From: an uncultured Bacillota bacterium
GTDB lineage: Bacteria > Bacillota > Clostridia > Oscillospirales > Oscillospiraceae
DNA length: 36,994 nucleotides
NCBI GenBank assembly: GCA_947649625.1
Contig: CANSSJ010000018.1
Span: 1-36,994 of the forward strand
Direction of reading: 5' to 3'
The position numbers and the translations under genes are program-made. Position 1 is the stretch's first letter. The number at the start of each line of letters is the position of its first letter. The notes beneath the pieces were generated by a model that saw only the letters and a list, made by a program, of their open reading frames with translations, had not been told where the DNA came from and made no database searches. Shown piece by piece: positions 1 to 6,756 of this stretch.

Positions 1-175
1 CCTGGTTCGACGGACAGTCGCCTGTCCGCCCTCACAGCCTCCAACAAGGCTTTGGCCGGTAACGGGGCCATACGTTCCGCCCTACTTGCCGTTCAGGCGG
101 ACTGCTCGGGGGCCAGTTATCCACAGCGCATCCCACACCGGCTCGCACCGCCCGCCGGCTCTCTGAGTGGGTAAA
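1..175 (-). promoter_or_regulatory. T-box riboswitch leader (5' part, cut by window edge), predicted Leu specifier
   Basis: Read on the minus strand this has the order of a T-box leader. A Stem I base starts with AGAGAGCCGGCGG, followed by GGTGCGAGCCGG. Next come GGATAACTGGCCCCCGAGC (specifier region), AAGTAGGGCGGAACG, the GCCCCGTTACCGG element, and AACCAGG at the edge, which in many T-boxes directly precedes the TGGNACCGCG antiterminator motif. That motif would lie just outside. Aligning to the usual codon-RCYCC-nGAG spacing puts CUG (plus-strand CAG at 114-116) in the specifier position, so a leucine gene such as leuS is expected to the left. The family is quite clear; the specifier is inference, and a one-base shift would give UGG (Trp). 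Confidence 0.8.
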
Positions 176-214
176 AGCTGTCTTTTTCCCCTTCATCGCA
201 TTTGCTTGTTCAGC

Positions 215-243
215 ATTTTAACGGAAATCCGGCCGCTTGTCAA
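215..243 (-). promoter_or_regulatory. Sigma-A promoter of the T-box leader
   Basis: On the minus strand TTGACA (238-243) and TAAAAT (215-220) are separated by exactly 17 bp. Transcription would start near 208, about 35 nt before Stem I. It diverges from the rpmE promoter. Confidence 0.75.
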
Positions 244-287
244 GAGGAAATTTCCTGGGGACAGGGCAAAAAAATTTGAAAAAACAG

Positions 288-316
288 TTGCTTTTCCCCT
301 GGAACTGTGTTATGAT
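288..316 (+). promoter_or_regulatory. Sigma-A promoter of rpmE
   Basis: TTGCTT (288-293) and TATGAT (311-316) with a 17-bp spacer lie about 50 bp upstream of the rpmE start codon. Transcription would start near 323. Confidence 0.7.
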
Positions 317-366
317 ACCAGTTGCGTTTACAAGAATACCCTCATGGAGAAAGAGGTGAAGATAAA

Positions 367-570
367 ATGAAGGAAGGCCTCCACCCCAACTATCAACAGA
401 CCACCATCCGGTGCGCCTGCGGCAATGTGATCGAGACCGGCTCCACCAAGAAGGACATCCGCGTAGAAGTTTGCTCCAAGTGTCACCCCTTCTACACCGG
501 CAAGCAGAAGATGGTGGACACCGGTGGCCGTGTCAGCCGCTTCAACAAGAAGTTCGGCTTCGACAAGTAA
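367..570 (+). CDS. rpmE: 50S ribosomal protein bL31
   Basis: This 67-residue protein is the bL31 component of the large ribosomal subunit. It begins MKEGLHPNY and carries the family features: the MKxxIHPxY-like N-terminus and a zinc-binding set at C16, C18, C35 and C38 (CAC then CSKC), marking the zinc-containing C+ form. It continues HPFYTGKQK and ends in a basic tail FNKKFGF. The ATG at 367 follows an AAAGAGGTGAAG ribosome-binding site. An in-frame upstream start at 322 was rejected because it lacks a Shine-Dalgarno and would add a non-homologous leader. The gene has its own promoter and a strong terminator, so it is a monocistronic unit. Confidence 0.97.
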   Translation: MKEGLHPNYQQTTIRCACGNVIETGSTKKDIRVEVCSKCHPFYTGKQKMVDTGGRVSRFNKKFGFDK

Positions 571-585
571 GTCCCTGTGTACAAA

Positions 586-615
586 AGCCGCACCGTGTAT
601 TCGGTGCGGCTTTTT
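586..615 (+). terminator. Rho-independent terminator of rpmE
   Basis: GCCGCACCG (587-595) pairs perfectly with CGGTGCGGC (602-610), followed by TTTTT. It lies 16 nt after the rpmE stop codon. Confidence 0.9.
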
Positions 616-661
616 GCGCATATACTATTTTTTGAACTGATTTTAAAGGAGGAATCCCGCC

Positions 662-1162
662 ATGCGCAGTATCGACCCCAAACAGCTTGATAAAAACGTC
701 TTTTCCGCCATCGGTGACCAGTGGATGCTCATCACCGCCGGAACGCCTGAACACTGCAACACCATGACCGCCTCCTGGGGCGGGCTGGGGGTGATCTGGA
801 ATATCCCCTCGGCCACCTGCTACATCCGTCCCCAGCGGTACACCAAGGAGTTTGTGGACCGGGAGGACTATTTTACCCTCTCCTTCTTCGGCGAGGAGCA
901 CCGCAAGTCCCTCCAGCTGTGCGGCTCCAGGAGCGGCCGGGAGGTGGACAAGGTGAAGGAGTGCGGCTTCACCGTCCGCGCGGCGGACTGCGGCGCCCCC
1001 TACTTTGAGGAAGCCGAACTGGTTTTGGTGTGCCGCAAGCGGTTCGTCCAGCCCATGGACCCGGACAACATGCCCCAGGAGATTAAGGACAAGTTTTATC
1101 CCCAGAAAGACTATCACGTCATGTATATTGGGGAAATCGTGGAGGTCCTGGTAAAGGACTGA
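662..1162 (+). CDS. Flavin reductase-like FMN-binding protein
   Basis: A 166-residue cytosolic protein resembling the flavin reductase-like split-barrel family, which binds FMN and typically uses NAD(P)H to reduce flavins or acts as a small flavoprotein. Visible family features are the early substrate/flavin strand region GDQWMLITAGTPEHCNTMTASWGG (about residues 18-41), the YIRPQRYTKEFVDREDYFTLSFFGEEHRKSL segment typical of the FMN phosphate-binding part (residues 54-84), and a C-terminal HVMYIGEIVEV strand. The ATG at 662 follows AAGGAGG (647-653). It is followed after 18 nt by a GNAT gene on the same strand, so both may be co-transcribed. The physiological substrate cannot be told from sequence. 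Confidence 0.85.
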   Translation: MRSIDPKQLDKNVFSAIGDQWMLITAGTPEHCNTMTASWGGLGVIWNIPSATCYIRPQRYTKEFVDREDYFTLSFFGEEHRKSLQLCGSRSGREVDKVKECGFTVRAADCGAPYFEEAELVLVCRKRFVQPMDPDNMPQEIKDKFYPQKDYHVMYIGEIVEVLVKD

Positions 1163-1180
1163 CCTGGGAGGCATACCGCT

Positions 1181-1687
1181 TTGGAAACCCGTGACCTGAT
1201 TCTGTCCAAAGCCCGCTTTGAGGACTGGGAGGACATGTACCGCAATGTGTGGTCCCGGCCTGAGTCGGCCCGATATATGCTGTGGCAGGTCACCACCAGC
1301 GAGGAGGAGGCCAAGACCCGGATGGAGCGGACCATCGCCTGGCAGAGGGACCACGACGTCTGGACGGTGTATGAGAAGTCCAGCGGCCAGTCCATCGGCT
1401 GGGCCGGGCTGGCGGAGCTGTCCCCCGGCGTCTGGCAGGAGACCAGCATCGCCCTGGGGCCGGATTTTGTGGGCCGGGGATACGGCCGGCAGATTTTGGA
1501 GCTGTTGATGGATATCGCCCTGAATCGGGGCGGAACCGAGTTTCGCTGTTCCACCCGGTCGGAAAACACGGCTTCCAAGGCACTGATCGCCTCCTGTAGT
1601 CTCGCTCTGCTAGGTACGGAGGAGAAAACTGACCAGAGAGACGGAAGTGCCTATCAGCTGAACATTTACAGCAAGAAAATATATTGA
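1181..1687 (+). CDS. GNAT-family N-acetyltransferase
   Basis: A 168-residue acetyltransferase of the RimJ/RimL-like GNAT class, expected to transfer acetyl from acetyl-CoA to an amine on a protein or small molecule. The start is TTG at 1181 behind GGGAGG (1166-1171); the protein opens METRDLILSKARFEDWEDM, the usual first strand of this group. The acetyl-CoA pyrophosphate loop is FVGRGYGRQ (about residues 95-103), and SENTASKAL (about 126-134) matches the N-x-AS region. The final 40 residues depart from the usual GF-ending motif, and the DNA is less GC-rich there, so the C-terminus may have diverged. The substrate is unknown. It sits between the flavin protein and hflX in a probable transcription unit. 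Confidence 0.82.
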   Translation: METRDLILSKARFEDWEDMYRNVWSRPESARYMLWQVTTSEEEAKTRMERTIAWQRDHDVWTVYEKSSGQSIGWAGLAELSPGVWQETSIALGPDFVGRGYGRQILELLMDIALNRGGTEFRCSTRSENTASKALIASCSLALLGTEEKTDQRDGSAYQLNIYSKKIY

Positions 1688-1708
1688 AACGAGGAAACTT
1701 GACCTAAT

Positions 1709-2998
1709 ATGCCAAACATTCAAGAAAAGACCCGATTTGACCGCGCGGTCCTGGTGGGGCTGAACGCCTTCAGCCTCAGCCGGGAGGAGAACGCTGACGA
1801 GGAGTCCATGGAGGAGCTGGCCGCCCTGCTGGAGACGGCGGGGGGCGAGTGCGCCGGGGTGGTGACCCAGTCCAAGGACAGTCCCGACCCCCGCACCTTC
1901 ATCGGCGAGGGCAAGGTGGCCGAGGTGAAGGAACTGGTCCAGGCCACGGACGCCGACATGGTCATCTTCGACAACCCCCTCTCCCCCTCCCAGCAGCGCA
2001 ACCTGGCCGAGGAGTTAAAGGTAGGGGTGCTGGACCGGTCCGCCCTGATTCTGGACATCTTCGCCCAGCGGGCCCGGACGAGAGAGGGCCGGCTCCAGGT
2101 GGAGCTGGCCCAGTACAAGTATCTGCTGCCCCGTCTGCTGGGCATGTGGAAGCACCTGGAGCGCCAGGAGGGGGCCATCGGCACCCGGGGCCCCGGCGAG
2201 ACCCAGCTGGAGAGCGACCGGCGGATTTTGGGCCGGAAGATCGCCAAGCTGGAGAGCGAGCTGAAGGACGTGCGCCGGGTGCGGGCCACCCAGCGGGAGC
2301 GGCGGATCAAGAACGAGGTGCCGGTGGTGGCCATCGTGGGCTACACCAACGCGGGCAAATCCACCCTGCTCAACCACCTGACCGGGGCGGAGATCCCCGC
2401 CAACGACCGCCTCTTCGACACCCTGGACACCACCACCCGGACGCTGGAGATCTCCGACACCTGCACCGTCCTGCTGTCCGACACGGTGGGCTTTATCCGC
2501 AAGCTGCCCCACCACCTGGTGGAGGCCTTCAAGGCCACCCTGGAGGAGCTGGAGTACGCCGACCTGCTCCTCCACGTCATCGACGCCTCCAGCCCCCAGT
2601 GGCGGGAGCAGGCGGAGGTGGTGGACCAGCTCATCCGCGAGCTGGGGGCGGAGCAGACGCCCCGCATCGAGGTCTTCAACAAGTGCGACCTGTGGACGGG
2701 GGATATCCGCCCCCACGGGGAGGGCCGGGTGTCCATCTCCGCCAAGACCGGCGAGGGGGTGCCCGACCTGCTGGCGGCGATCGGCAAGGTGTTGGACAAC
2801 GGGGCCCGAAAGGTCACCATCCACCTGCCCTACGACAGGGGCGGCCTGCTGGACAAGCTCTATCTGGAGGCCAAGGTGGAGAAGGTGGACTACGGCGAGA
2901 CCATCGACGTGGTCGCCACCTGCACCCCCAAGGTCATCGGCCAGTTGGGCCCCCTGGTGGAGGGCTGGAAGCCTCACAAGGAGTTTTGGGAGGAATGA
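1709..2998 (+). CDS. hflX: Ribosome-associated GTPase HflX
   Basis: HflX is a GTPase that binds the 50S subunit and splits stalled ribosomes, notably under heat stress. The 429 residues fit the family. The N-terminal HflX domain contains the marker LVGLNAFSLSREE (15-27), IGEGKV (65-70), DNPLSPSQQRNL (88-99), and RARTREGRLQVELAQYKYLLPRL (121-143), then GAIGTRGPGETQLESDRR (155-172). The G domain follows: G1 GYTNAGKS (211-218), the TLDTTTR switch (238-244), G3 DTVGF (258-262), and NKCD near residue 326. The ATG at 1709 has a weak GAGG upstream, and starts 21 nt after the acetyltransferase stop. A smaller C-terminal domain follows the G domain. Confidence 0.96.
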   Translation: MPNIQEKTRFDRAVLVGLNAFSLSREENADEESMEELAALLETAGGECAGVVTQSKDSPDPRTFIGEGKVAEVKELVQATDADMVIFDNPLSPSQQRNLAEELKVGVLDRSALILDIFAQRARTREGRLQVELAQYKYLLPRLLGMWKHLERQEGAIGTRGPGETQLESDRRILGRKIAKLESELKDVRRVRATQRERRIKNEVPVVAIVGYTNAGKSTLLNHLTGAEIPANDRLFDTLDTTTRTLEISDTCTVLLSDTVGFIRKLPHHLVEAFKATLEELEYADLLLHVIDASSPQWREQAEVVDQLIRELGAEQTPRIEVFNKCDLWTGDIRPHGEGRVSISAKTGEGVPDLLAAIGKVLDNGARKVTIHLPYDRGGLLDKLYLEAKVEKVDYGETIDVVATCTPKVIGQLGPLVEGWKPHKEFWEE

Positions 2999-3023
2999 CA
3001 AAAACGGCGTGCCCAGTGGTCAC

Positions 3024-3144
3024 GCCCTACGCCGCCTGTAGGGCGCGACGACCCCGGCGCGCCGTAATTGGTAGGGGCGCACATTGTGCGCCCGCCTTGA
3101 ATGCAAATGTAGCAATAACGGGCGGACAGTGTCCGCCCCTACAC
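3024..3144. repeat. REP-like palindromic repeats, bipartite copy
   Basis: The gap between hflX and the next gene holds palindromes. GCCCTAC/GTAGGGC lies at 3024-3044. A bipartite unit follows: hairpin 1 GTAGGGGCGCACATTGTGCGCCC (3071-3093) and hairpin 2 GGGCGGACAGTGTCCGCCCCTAC (3120-3142). The same two hairpins occur fused at 15829-15878, so this is a dispersed repeat. The two halves here are separated by 26 bp. Confidence 0.75.
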
Positions 3145-3162
3145 AGAAAGGAGAAGCCTCAG

Positions 3163-3690
3163 ATGGATTTCATTTTACGGGAATGGCGGCGGTCGGACGC
3201 CGCCGATGTAGCCAAATACGCCGACAACGAGAAGATTGCCCGCAACCTGCGGGATGTGTTTCCTTATCCCTACACACTGAAGGACGCCAAGGAGTTCATC
3301 GATGACTGTTTGGAGGAGGACGATTTTCTCATGTTCCGGGCCATCGAGGTGGACGGCCACGCAGTGGGCAGTATCGCCCTGTGCCGGGATGACGGCATGT
3401 ACCGCCCCCGGGCTGAACTGGGCTACTGGCTGGCGGAGGATTTTTGGGGAAAGGGCATCATGACCGAGGCGGTCAGGCGAATCTGCAAGGAGGGCTTTGC
3501 CCGCTGGGATGACTTGCTCCGTATCTACGCCGAGCCCTATGCCCGCAACGCCGGTTCCCGCCGGGTTTTGGAGAAGGCGGGCTTCACCCTGGAGGGCATC
3601 CTGCGCAGGAACGTGTTCATCTGGGGCGAGGTCTGTGACTCCTGCATGTATGCCCTGCTGCGGGAGGATATGTCCCCCGCCGGAGACTGA
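3163..3690 (+). CDS. RimJ/RimL-type GNAT acetyltransferase
   Basis: A 175-residue GNAT enzyme with the layout of RimJ/RimL-type acetyltransferases, which acetylate N-terminal or side-chain amines. It opens MDFILREWRRSDA, typical of the first strand of this group. It has AELGYWLAEDFWGKGIMTEAVRR (about residues 86-108), which contains the acetyl-CoA-binding loop (WGKGIMTEA), and the closing block EPYARNAGSRRVLEKAGFTLEG (about 126-147). The start is the ATG at 3163 behind AGAAAGGAGAAG; an upstream open frame running from inside hflX was rejected because it is out-of-frame shadow sequence. The true target is unknown. It follows a palindromic repeat, so it is probably transcribed apart from hflX or by read-through. 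Confidence 0.88.
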   Translation: MDFILREWRRSDAADVAKYADNEKIARNLRDVFPYPYTLKDAKEFIDDCLEEDDFLMFRAIEVDGHAVGSIALCRDDGMYRPRAELGYWLAEDFWGKGIMTEAVRRICKEGFARWDDLLRIYAEPYARNAGSRRVLEKAGFTLEGILRRNVFIWGEVCDSCMYALLREDMSPAGD

Positions 3691-3717
3691 TCCTCCCGAC
3701 CATCTGCCCCTTTTACA

Positions 3718-3754
3718 TTGCCCTGTCTCCGAAAATCCGGAGGCAGGGCAATTT
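3718..3754 (+). terminator. Probable terminator after the second GNAT gene
   Basis: TTGCCCTGTCTCCG and CCGGAGGCAGGGCAA (3718-3751) form a long stem with a short A-rich loop. A moderate T-rich tail (TTTCTGTCTTC) follows. Confidence 0.65.
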
Positions 3755-3888
3755 CTGTCTTCAATCCGGTGCTCCGTGCAAAAATGTCCCCGAAATTTGT
3801 TTATTTTTCTACTGGACCCGCCGGGCTGTCCTGTAGTAAGATGGTCTGGCCGCAGACCGGCGTTTTGGTTAAAGGAGAGTCGCAAATC

Positions 3889-5298
3889 GTGAGAGAGAAA
3901 CACAGCATCAACATGTGCGAAGGATCGCTGGCGGATAAGATCCTTCTGTTCGCCCTGCCTCTGATGGCCTCCAGCCTGCTCCAGCTGCTGTTCAACGCCG
4001 CCGACGTGGTGGTGGTGGGCCGTTTCGCCGGCAAGGAGGCCCTGGCCGCAGTGGGCTCCAACACCTCCCTCATCAATCTGCTCATCAATCTGTTCGTCGG
4101 CCTGTCGGTGGGCACCAACGTGGTGGTGGCCCGGGACCTGGGCGCCGGCCGGCACGACCGGGTGTCAGGAAGCGTACACACCGCCATGACGCTGGCCCTG
4201 GCCAGCGGGATCGTCATGTCGGTCTTCGGCGTGGTCATGGCCCGGCAGCTGCTGGAGTGGATGTCCTCCCCCACCGATGTAATTGACCTGGCCGGCGTGT
4301 ACCTGCGCATTTACTGTCTGGGCCTGCCCGCCAACTTCGTCTACAACTTCGGGGCGGCCATCCTCCGGGCCCAGGGGGACACCCAGCGCCCCCTCTATTT
4401 CCTCACCTTCGCCGGCGCGGTCAACGTAGTCCTCAACCTGATCTTCGTCATCCCCCTCCAGATGGCTGTGGCCGGCGTGGCCCTGGCCACCATCATTTCC
4501 CAGTACATATCCGCTATTCTGGTGGTACGGTGCATGATGCGGGAGCAGGGCCCGCTCCACCTGGACCTGAGACAGCTGGGCCTGAAGGGCCGGGTGGTGC
4601 GCCAAATCATCCAGGTAGGCCTGCCCGCCGGTTTCCAGGGCGTGGTCTTCTCCCTGTCCAACGTGGTCATCCAGTCCTCTCTCAACTCCTTCGACGACGC
4701 GGTGCTGGTAGCCGGCTCCTCCGCCGGAGCCAACATCGAGGGCTTCGTCTATGTCTCCATGAACGCGTTCTATCAGGCCGCCATCACCTTTGTGGGCCAG
4801 AACTACGGCGCCGCCAGATGCGACCGGGTGGACAGGGTGGCCCGTCAGTGCGTCGGCTTTGCCGTCCTCTCCGGGCTGGTACTGGGCAATCTGGCCTATC
4901 TCTTCGGCGCCCCTCTGGCGGGCATCTACGCCCCCGGCGAGCCCGACGTGGTAAACCAGGCCGTGGTCCGCATGTCGGTGATCTGCTGCTTCTACTTCCT
5001 CTGCGGCATCATGGACACCCTGGTGGGGGTGCTGCGGGGGCTGGGCAGCTCGGTGATCCCCATGTTCACCTCCATCGTGGGAGCCTGCGGCCTTCGGCTG
5101 CTCTGGGTCGCCACCGTATTCCCCCACTGGCGCACCCCTGTCTGCCTCTATCTCTCCTACCCCGTCACCTGGACGGTCACCGCCCTGTTCCACTTCCTGT
5201 TCCTCATGCTGGTGGTCCGCAGGCGGGCTTTCGCCAGGGTCCAGCACAACGGCCCCGCCTACCTGGCCACCGAGGGCCGGCACCCGGAGTCGCCCTGA
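3889..5298 (+). CDS. MATE-family multidrug/cation exporter
   Basis: A polytopic inner-membrane exporter of the MATE family, which expels drugs or toxic cations using a Na+ or H+ gradient. The 469 residues and about twelve hydrophobic segments fit. The N-terminus has the family signature: EGSLADKILLFALPLMASSLLQLLFNAADVVVVGRFAG. A duplicated signature is seen in the second half at GSSAGANIEGFVYVSMNAFYQAAITFVGQNYGA. The start chosen is GTG at 3889 behind AAAGGAGAG (3871-3879); longer upstream frames lack a ribosome-binding site and run through the preceding stem-loop. Substrate is unknown. It belongs to the group related to B. subtilis YpnP/NorM-like proteins rather than flippases such as MurJ. 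Confidence 0.92.
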   Translation: MREKHSINMCEGSLADKILLFALPLMASSLLQLLFNAADVVVVGRFAGKEALAAVGSNTSLINLLINLFVGLSVGTNVVVARDLGAGRHDRVSGSVHTAMTLALASGIVMSVFGVVMARQLLEWMSSPTDVIDLAGVYLRIYCLGLPANFVYNFGAAILRAQGDTQRPLYFLTFAGAVNVVLNLIFVIPLQMAVAGVALATIISQYISAILVVRCMMREQGPLHLDLRQLGLKGRVVRQIIQVGLPAGFQGVVFSLSNVVIQSSLNSFDDAVLVAGSSAGANIEGFVYVSMNAFYQAAITFVGQNYGAARCDRVDRVARQCVGFAVLSGLVLGNLAYLFGAPLAGIYAPGEPDVVNQAVVRMSVICCFYFLCGIMDTLVGVLRGLGSSVIPMFTSIVGACGLRLLWVATVFPHWRTPVCLYLSYPVTWTVTALFHFLFLMLVVRRRAFARVQHNGPAYLATEGRHPESP

Positions 5299-5305
5299 CC
5301 GCCCC

Positions 5306-5335
5306 TCCGAAAAATTTCCCGGGAAATTTTTCGGA
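5306..5335. terminator. Perfect 30-bp palindrome, probable bidirectional terminator
   Basis: TCCGAAAAATTTCCC (5306-5320) is followed directly by its exact reverse complement. It lies 8 bp after the MATE stop and 7 bp before the -35 of the next promoter. The run of T in the second arm could serve as a terminator tail. The zero-length loop also allows a DNA-binding site. Confidence 0.55.
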
Positions 5336-5341
5336 AAGGGT

Positions 5342-5370
5342 TTGACAAGTAGTAACAAATGTGTTACAAT
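5342..5370 (+). promoter_or_regulatory. Sigma-A promoter of the unknown-NlpC/P60 operon
   Basis: TTGACA (5342-5347) and TACAAT (5365-5370) are separated by exactly 17 bp, so this is a near-consensus promoter. Transcription would start near 5377. The -10 overlaps a WalR-like box. Confidence 0.85.
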
Positions 5371-5379
5371 TCGGTTACA
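5363..5379 (-). promoter_or_regulatory. WalR (YycF)-type box over the -10 element
   Basis: On the minus strand the sequence is TGTAAC-CGAAT-TGTAAC, a perfect match to the published consensus TGTWAH-N5-TGTWAH. The plus-strand form GTTACA-ATTCG-GTTACA contains the -10 hexamer and the start site, a position that would suit repression or tight control. A copy with the same arrangement is found at the ftsEX promoter (32042-32058). Confidence 0.65.
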
Positions 5380-5409
5380 GTTTTTAATCCGACAGAAAGG
5401 AGCCGCACT

Positions 5410-5700
5410 ATGGCAAACAATGATCTGCCCCTCACCTATAAAGGGCACCCGCTGCGCCGGAAGGACAACCTGATCTACTACGGCACGATGGCCGAAAAAT
5501 ATATCATCATGCTCCAGGTTCTCTCCAGTAAGGATCACGGTGGACTGGCCGTGGCGGACAAGGTCTCCGTCCAGCTTCAGCTCACCGACCCCGACCTGAA
5601 AAGCCGGGACCGTGTGGTCAAGAAGAGCGAAAAAGACAGCCTCTACGCCGCCATGGACGTGGCCTCCGTCTGGCTGGACCGGGCTCTGGCCGGAAAATAA
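5410..5700 (+). CDS. Conserved-looking 96-aa protein of unknown function
   Basis: I do not recognise a named family. The 96 residues are soluble, with no signal peptide or membrane segment. They begin MANNDLPLTYKGHPL and continue with a tyrosine-rich stretch DNLIYYGTMAEKYIIMLQVL, then charged beta-like segments, and end in a helix AAMDVASVWLDRALAG. Coding is supported by a clear AAAGGAG ribosome-binding site (5396-5402), a near-consensus promoter and good codon use. An upstream ATG at 5359 was rejected because it lies within the promoter. It is the first gene of a unit with the SH3-NlpC/P60 hydrolase 48 nt downstream, under the WalR-like box, which suggests a link to the cell wall. That link is inference. 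Confidence 0.75.
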   Translation: MANNDLPLTYKGHPLRRKDNLIYYGTMAEKYIIMLQVLSSKDHGGLAVADKVSVQLQLTDPDLKSRDRVVKKSEKDSLYAAMDVASVWLDRALAGK

Positions 5701-5748
5701 ATTTCACATTCACAAAAGCCGTCTGTATAGAGATAGGAGGACGTCAAT

Positions 5749-6672
5749 ATGGATCTCAAGCGCGCCGCTTCCCGCCTGACCGCCTGCCTGCTGGTGGCCG
5801 GTACCCTGATCACCCCCGCCCTGGCCGCCACCGGCACCGTCAACACAGAGGGCAGCTATCTGCGCCTGCGCTCTGAAGCCAGCACCAAGTCCACTGTTCT
5901 GAAAAATCTGGCCCACAACACTCTGGTGGATGTGCTGGAGGTCCTGGACAACGGCTGGTGTCAGATCTCTTATGACGGCGTCACCGGCTATGTGTCCGGC
6001 GAATACCTGACCATCTCTGAGGAGGCCGCTCCCACAGAGAATCAGGCGGAAGAGGCCGCCCCCGTCAGCGCCCAGGCCGACGAGGCCGCTCCCGCCGCCG
6101 GTGAGGACGCGCTGTACGTCAAGGTCACCACCGGCACGCTGAACATCCGCTCCGGCCCCGGCACCGACACCGACAAGGTGGGCTCCCTCCACGCCGGCCG
6201 CCTCGTCCAGGTCCTGGAGGTTCTGGACGGCTGGTACAGGATCGAGGAAGGCTATATCAGCTCCGAGTACGCCGTCCAGGCCGACCCCTCCCAGATCAGC
6301 AAGGGCCAGGAGATCGCCGACTACGCCCTCCAGTTCCTGGGTTACCGCTATGTTCACGGCGGCGCCTCCCCCAAGGGCTTTGACTGCTCCGGTTTCACCA
6401 CCTATGTATACAAGCAGTTCGGCTACAGCCTGAACCGCACCTGCTCCGGCCAGCTGGACAACGGGACCCCCGTTTCCATGGACGAGCTCCAGCCCGGCGA
6501 CATCGTGATCTTCCGCAAGGGCAGCACCTCCAAGCGGGCCACCCATGTGGGTCTGTACATCGGCAACAACCAGTTCATCCACGCCTCCACCCCCACCAAG
6601 GGCGTCATCATCAACAAGATGAGCGACTACTACTACACCACCGGCTTTGTGGGAGCCCGCCGCATCGTATGA
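5749..6672 (+). CDS. Secreted SH3-NlpC/P60 peptidoglycan hydrolase
   Basis: A 307-residue exported endopeptidase expected to cut peptidoglycan stem peptides (the D-gamma-Glu to diamino-acid bond in this family). Residues 1-27 are a signal peptide ending ALAA. Two bacterial SH3 domains, likely wall-binding, follow at about 28-90 and 121-175, each with the marker LRxRSEAST or LNIRSGPGTD. They are joined by an E/A/P-rich linker (91-118). The NlpC/P60 domain occupies 183-307, with catalytic Cys213 in FDCSGF, His266 in THVGLYIG and third polar residue His278 in FIHAS, so the triad is intact. A GATAGGAGGACG ribosome-binding site precedes the ATG. Its WalR-like promoter resembles control of B. subtilis autolysins. 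It ends at a strong terminator. Confidence 0.95.
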   Translation: MDLKRAASRLTACLLVAGTLITPALAATGTVNTEGSYLRLRSEASTKSTVLKNLAHNTLVDVLEVLDNGWCQISYDGVTGYVSGEYLTISEEAAPTENQAEEAAPVSAQADEAAPAAGEDALYVKVTTGTLNIRSGPGTDTDKVGSLHAGRLVQVLEVLDGWYRIEEGYISSEYAVQADPSQISKGQEIADYALQFLGYRYVHGGASPKGFDCSGFTTYVYKQFGYSLNRTCSGQLDNGTPVSMDELQPGDIVIFRKGSTSKRATHVGLYIGNNQFIHASTPTKGVIINKMSDYYYTTGFVGARRIV

Positions 6673-6679
6673 CATAACA

Positions 6680-6714
6680 AATCCCTCCGGTGTGAGCCGG
6701 AGGGATTGATTTTT
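6680..6714 (+). terminator. Rho-independent terminator of the NlpC/P60 operon
   Basis: AATCCCTCCGG (6680-6690) pairs with CCGGAGGGATT (6697-6707), followed by GATTTTT. It starts 8 nt after the stop codon. Confidence 0.9.
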
Positions 6715-6716
6715 AA

Positions 6717-6747
6717 GTATCTCCCCGCCCGAAGGGCGGGGAGATAC
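6717..6747 (-). terminator. Terminator of the rimO-pgsA-yitT unit
   Basis: GTATCTCCCCGCCC and GGGCGGGGAGATAC form a 13-14 bp stem with a GAA(G)-type loop. T-rich sequence follows on both strands, but only the minus-strand gene ends here (6757), so it chiefly serves that unit. Confidence 0.85.
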
Positions 6748-6756
6748 TGTATTTAT

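Noticed and set aside
1849-3690. A 613-codon frame joining the hflX region to the second GNAT domain, as if a fusion protein
   Set aside because: Its first part is an out-of-frame reading of hflX (P/G/R-rich). The real protein starts at ATG 3163 with its own ribosome-binding site.
4165-5538. A 457-codon minus-strand frame opposite the MATE gene
   Set aside because: Low complexity, no ribosome-binding site, and it crosses the strong promoter and palindrome at 5306-5370.
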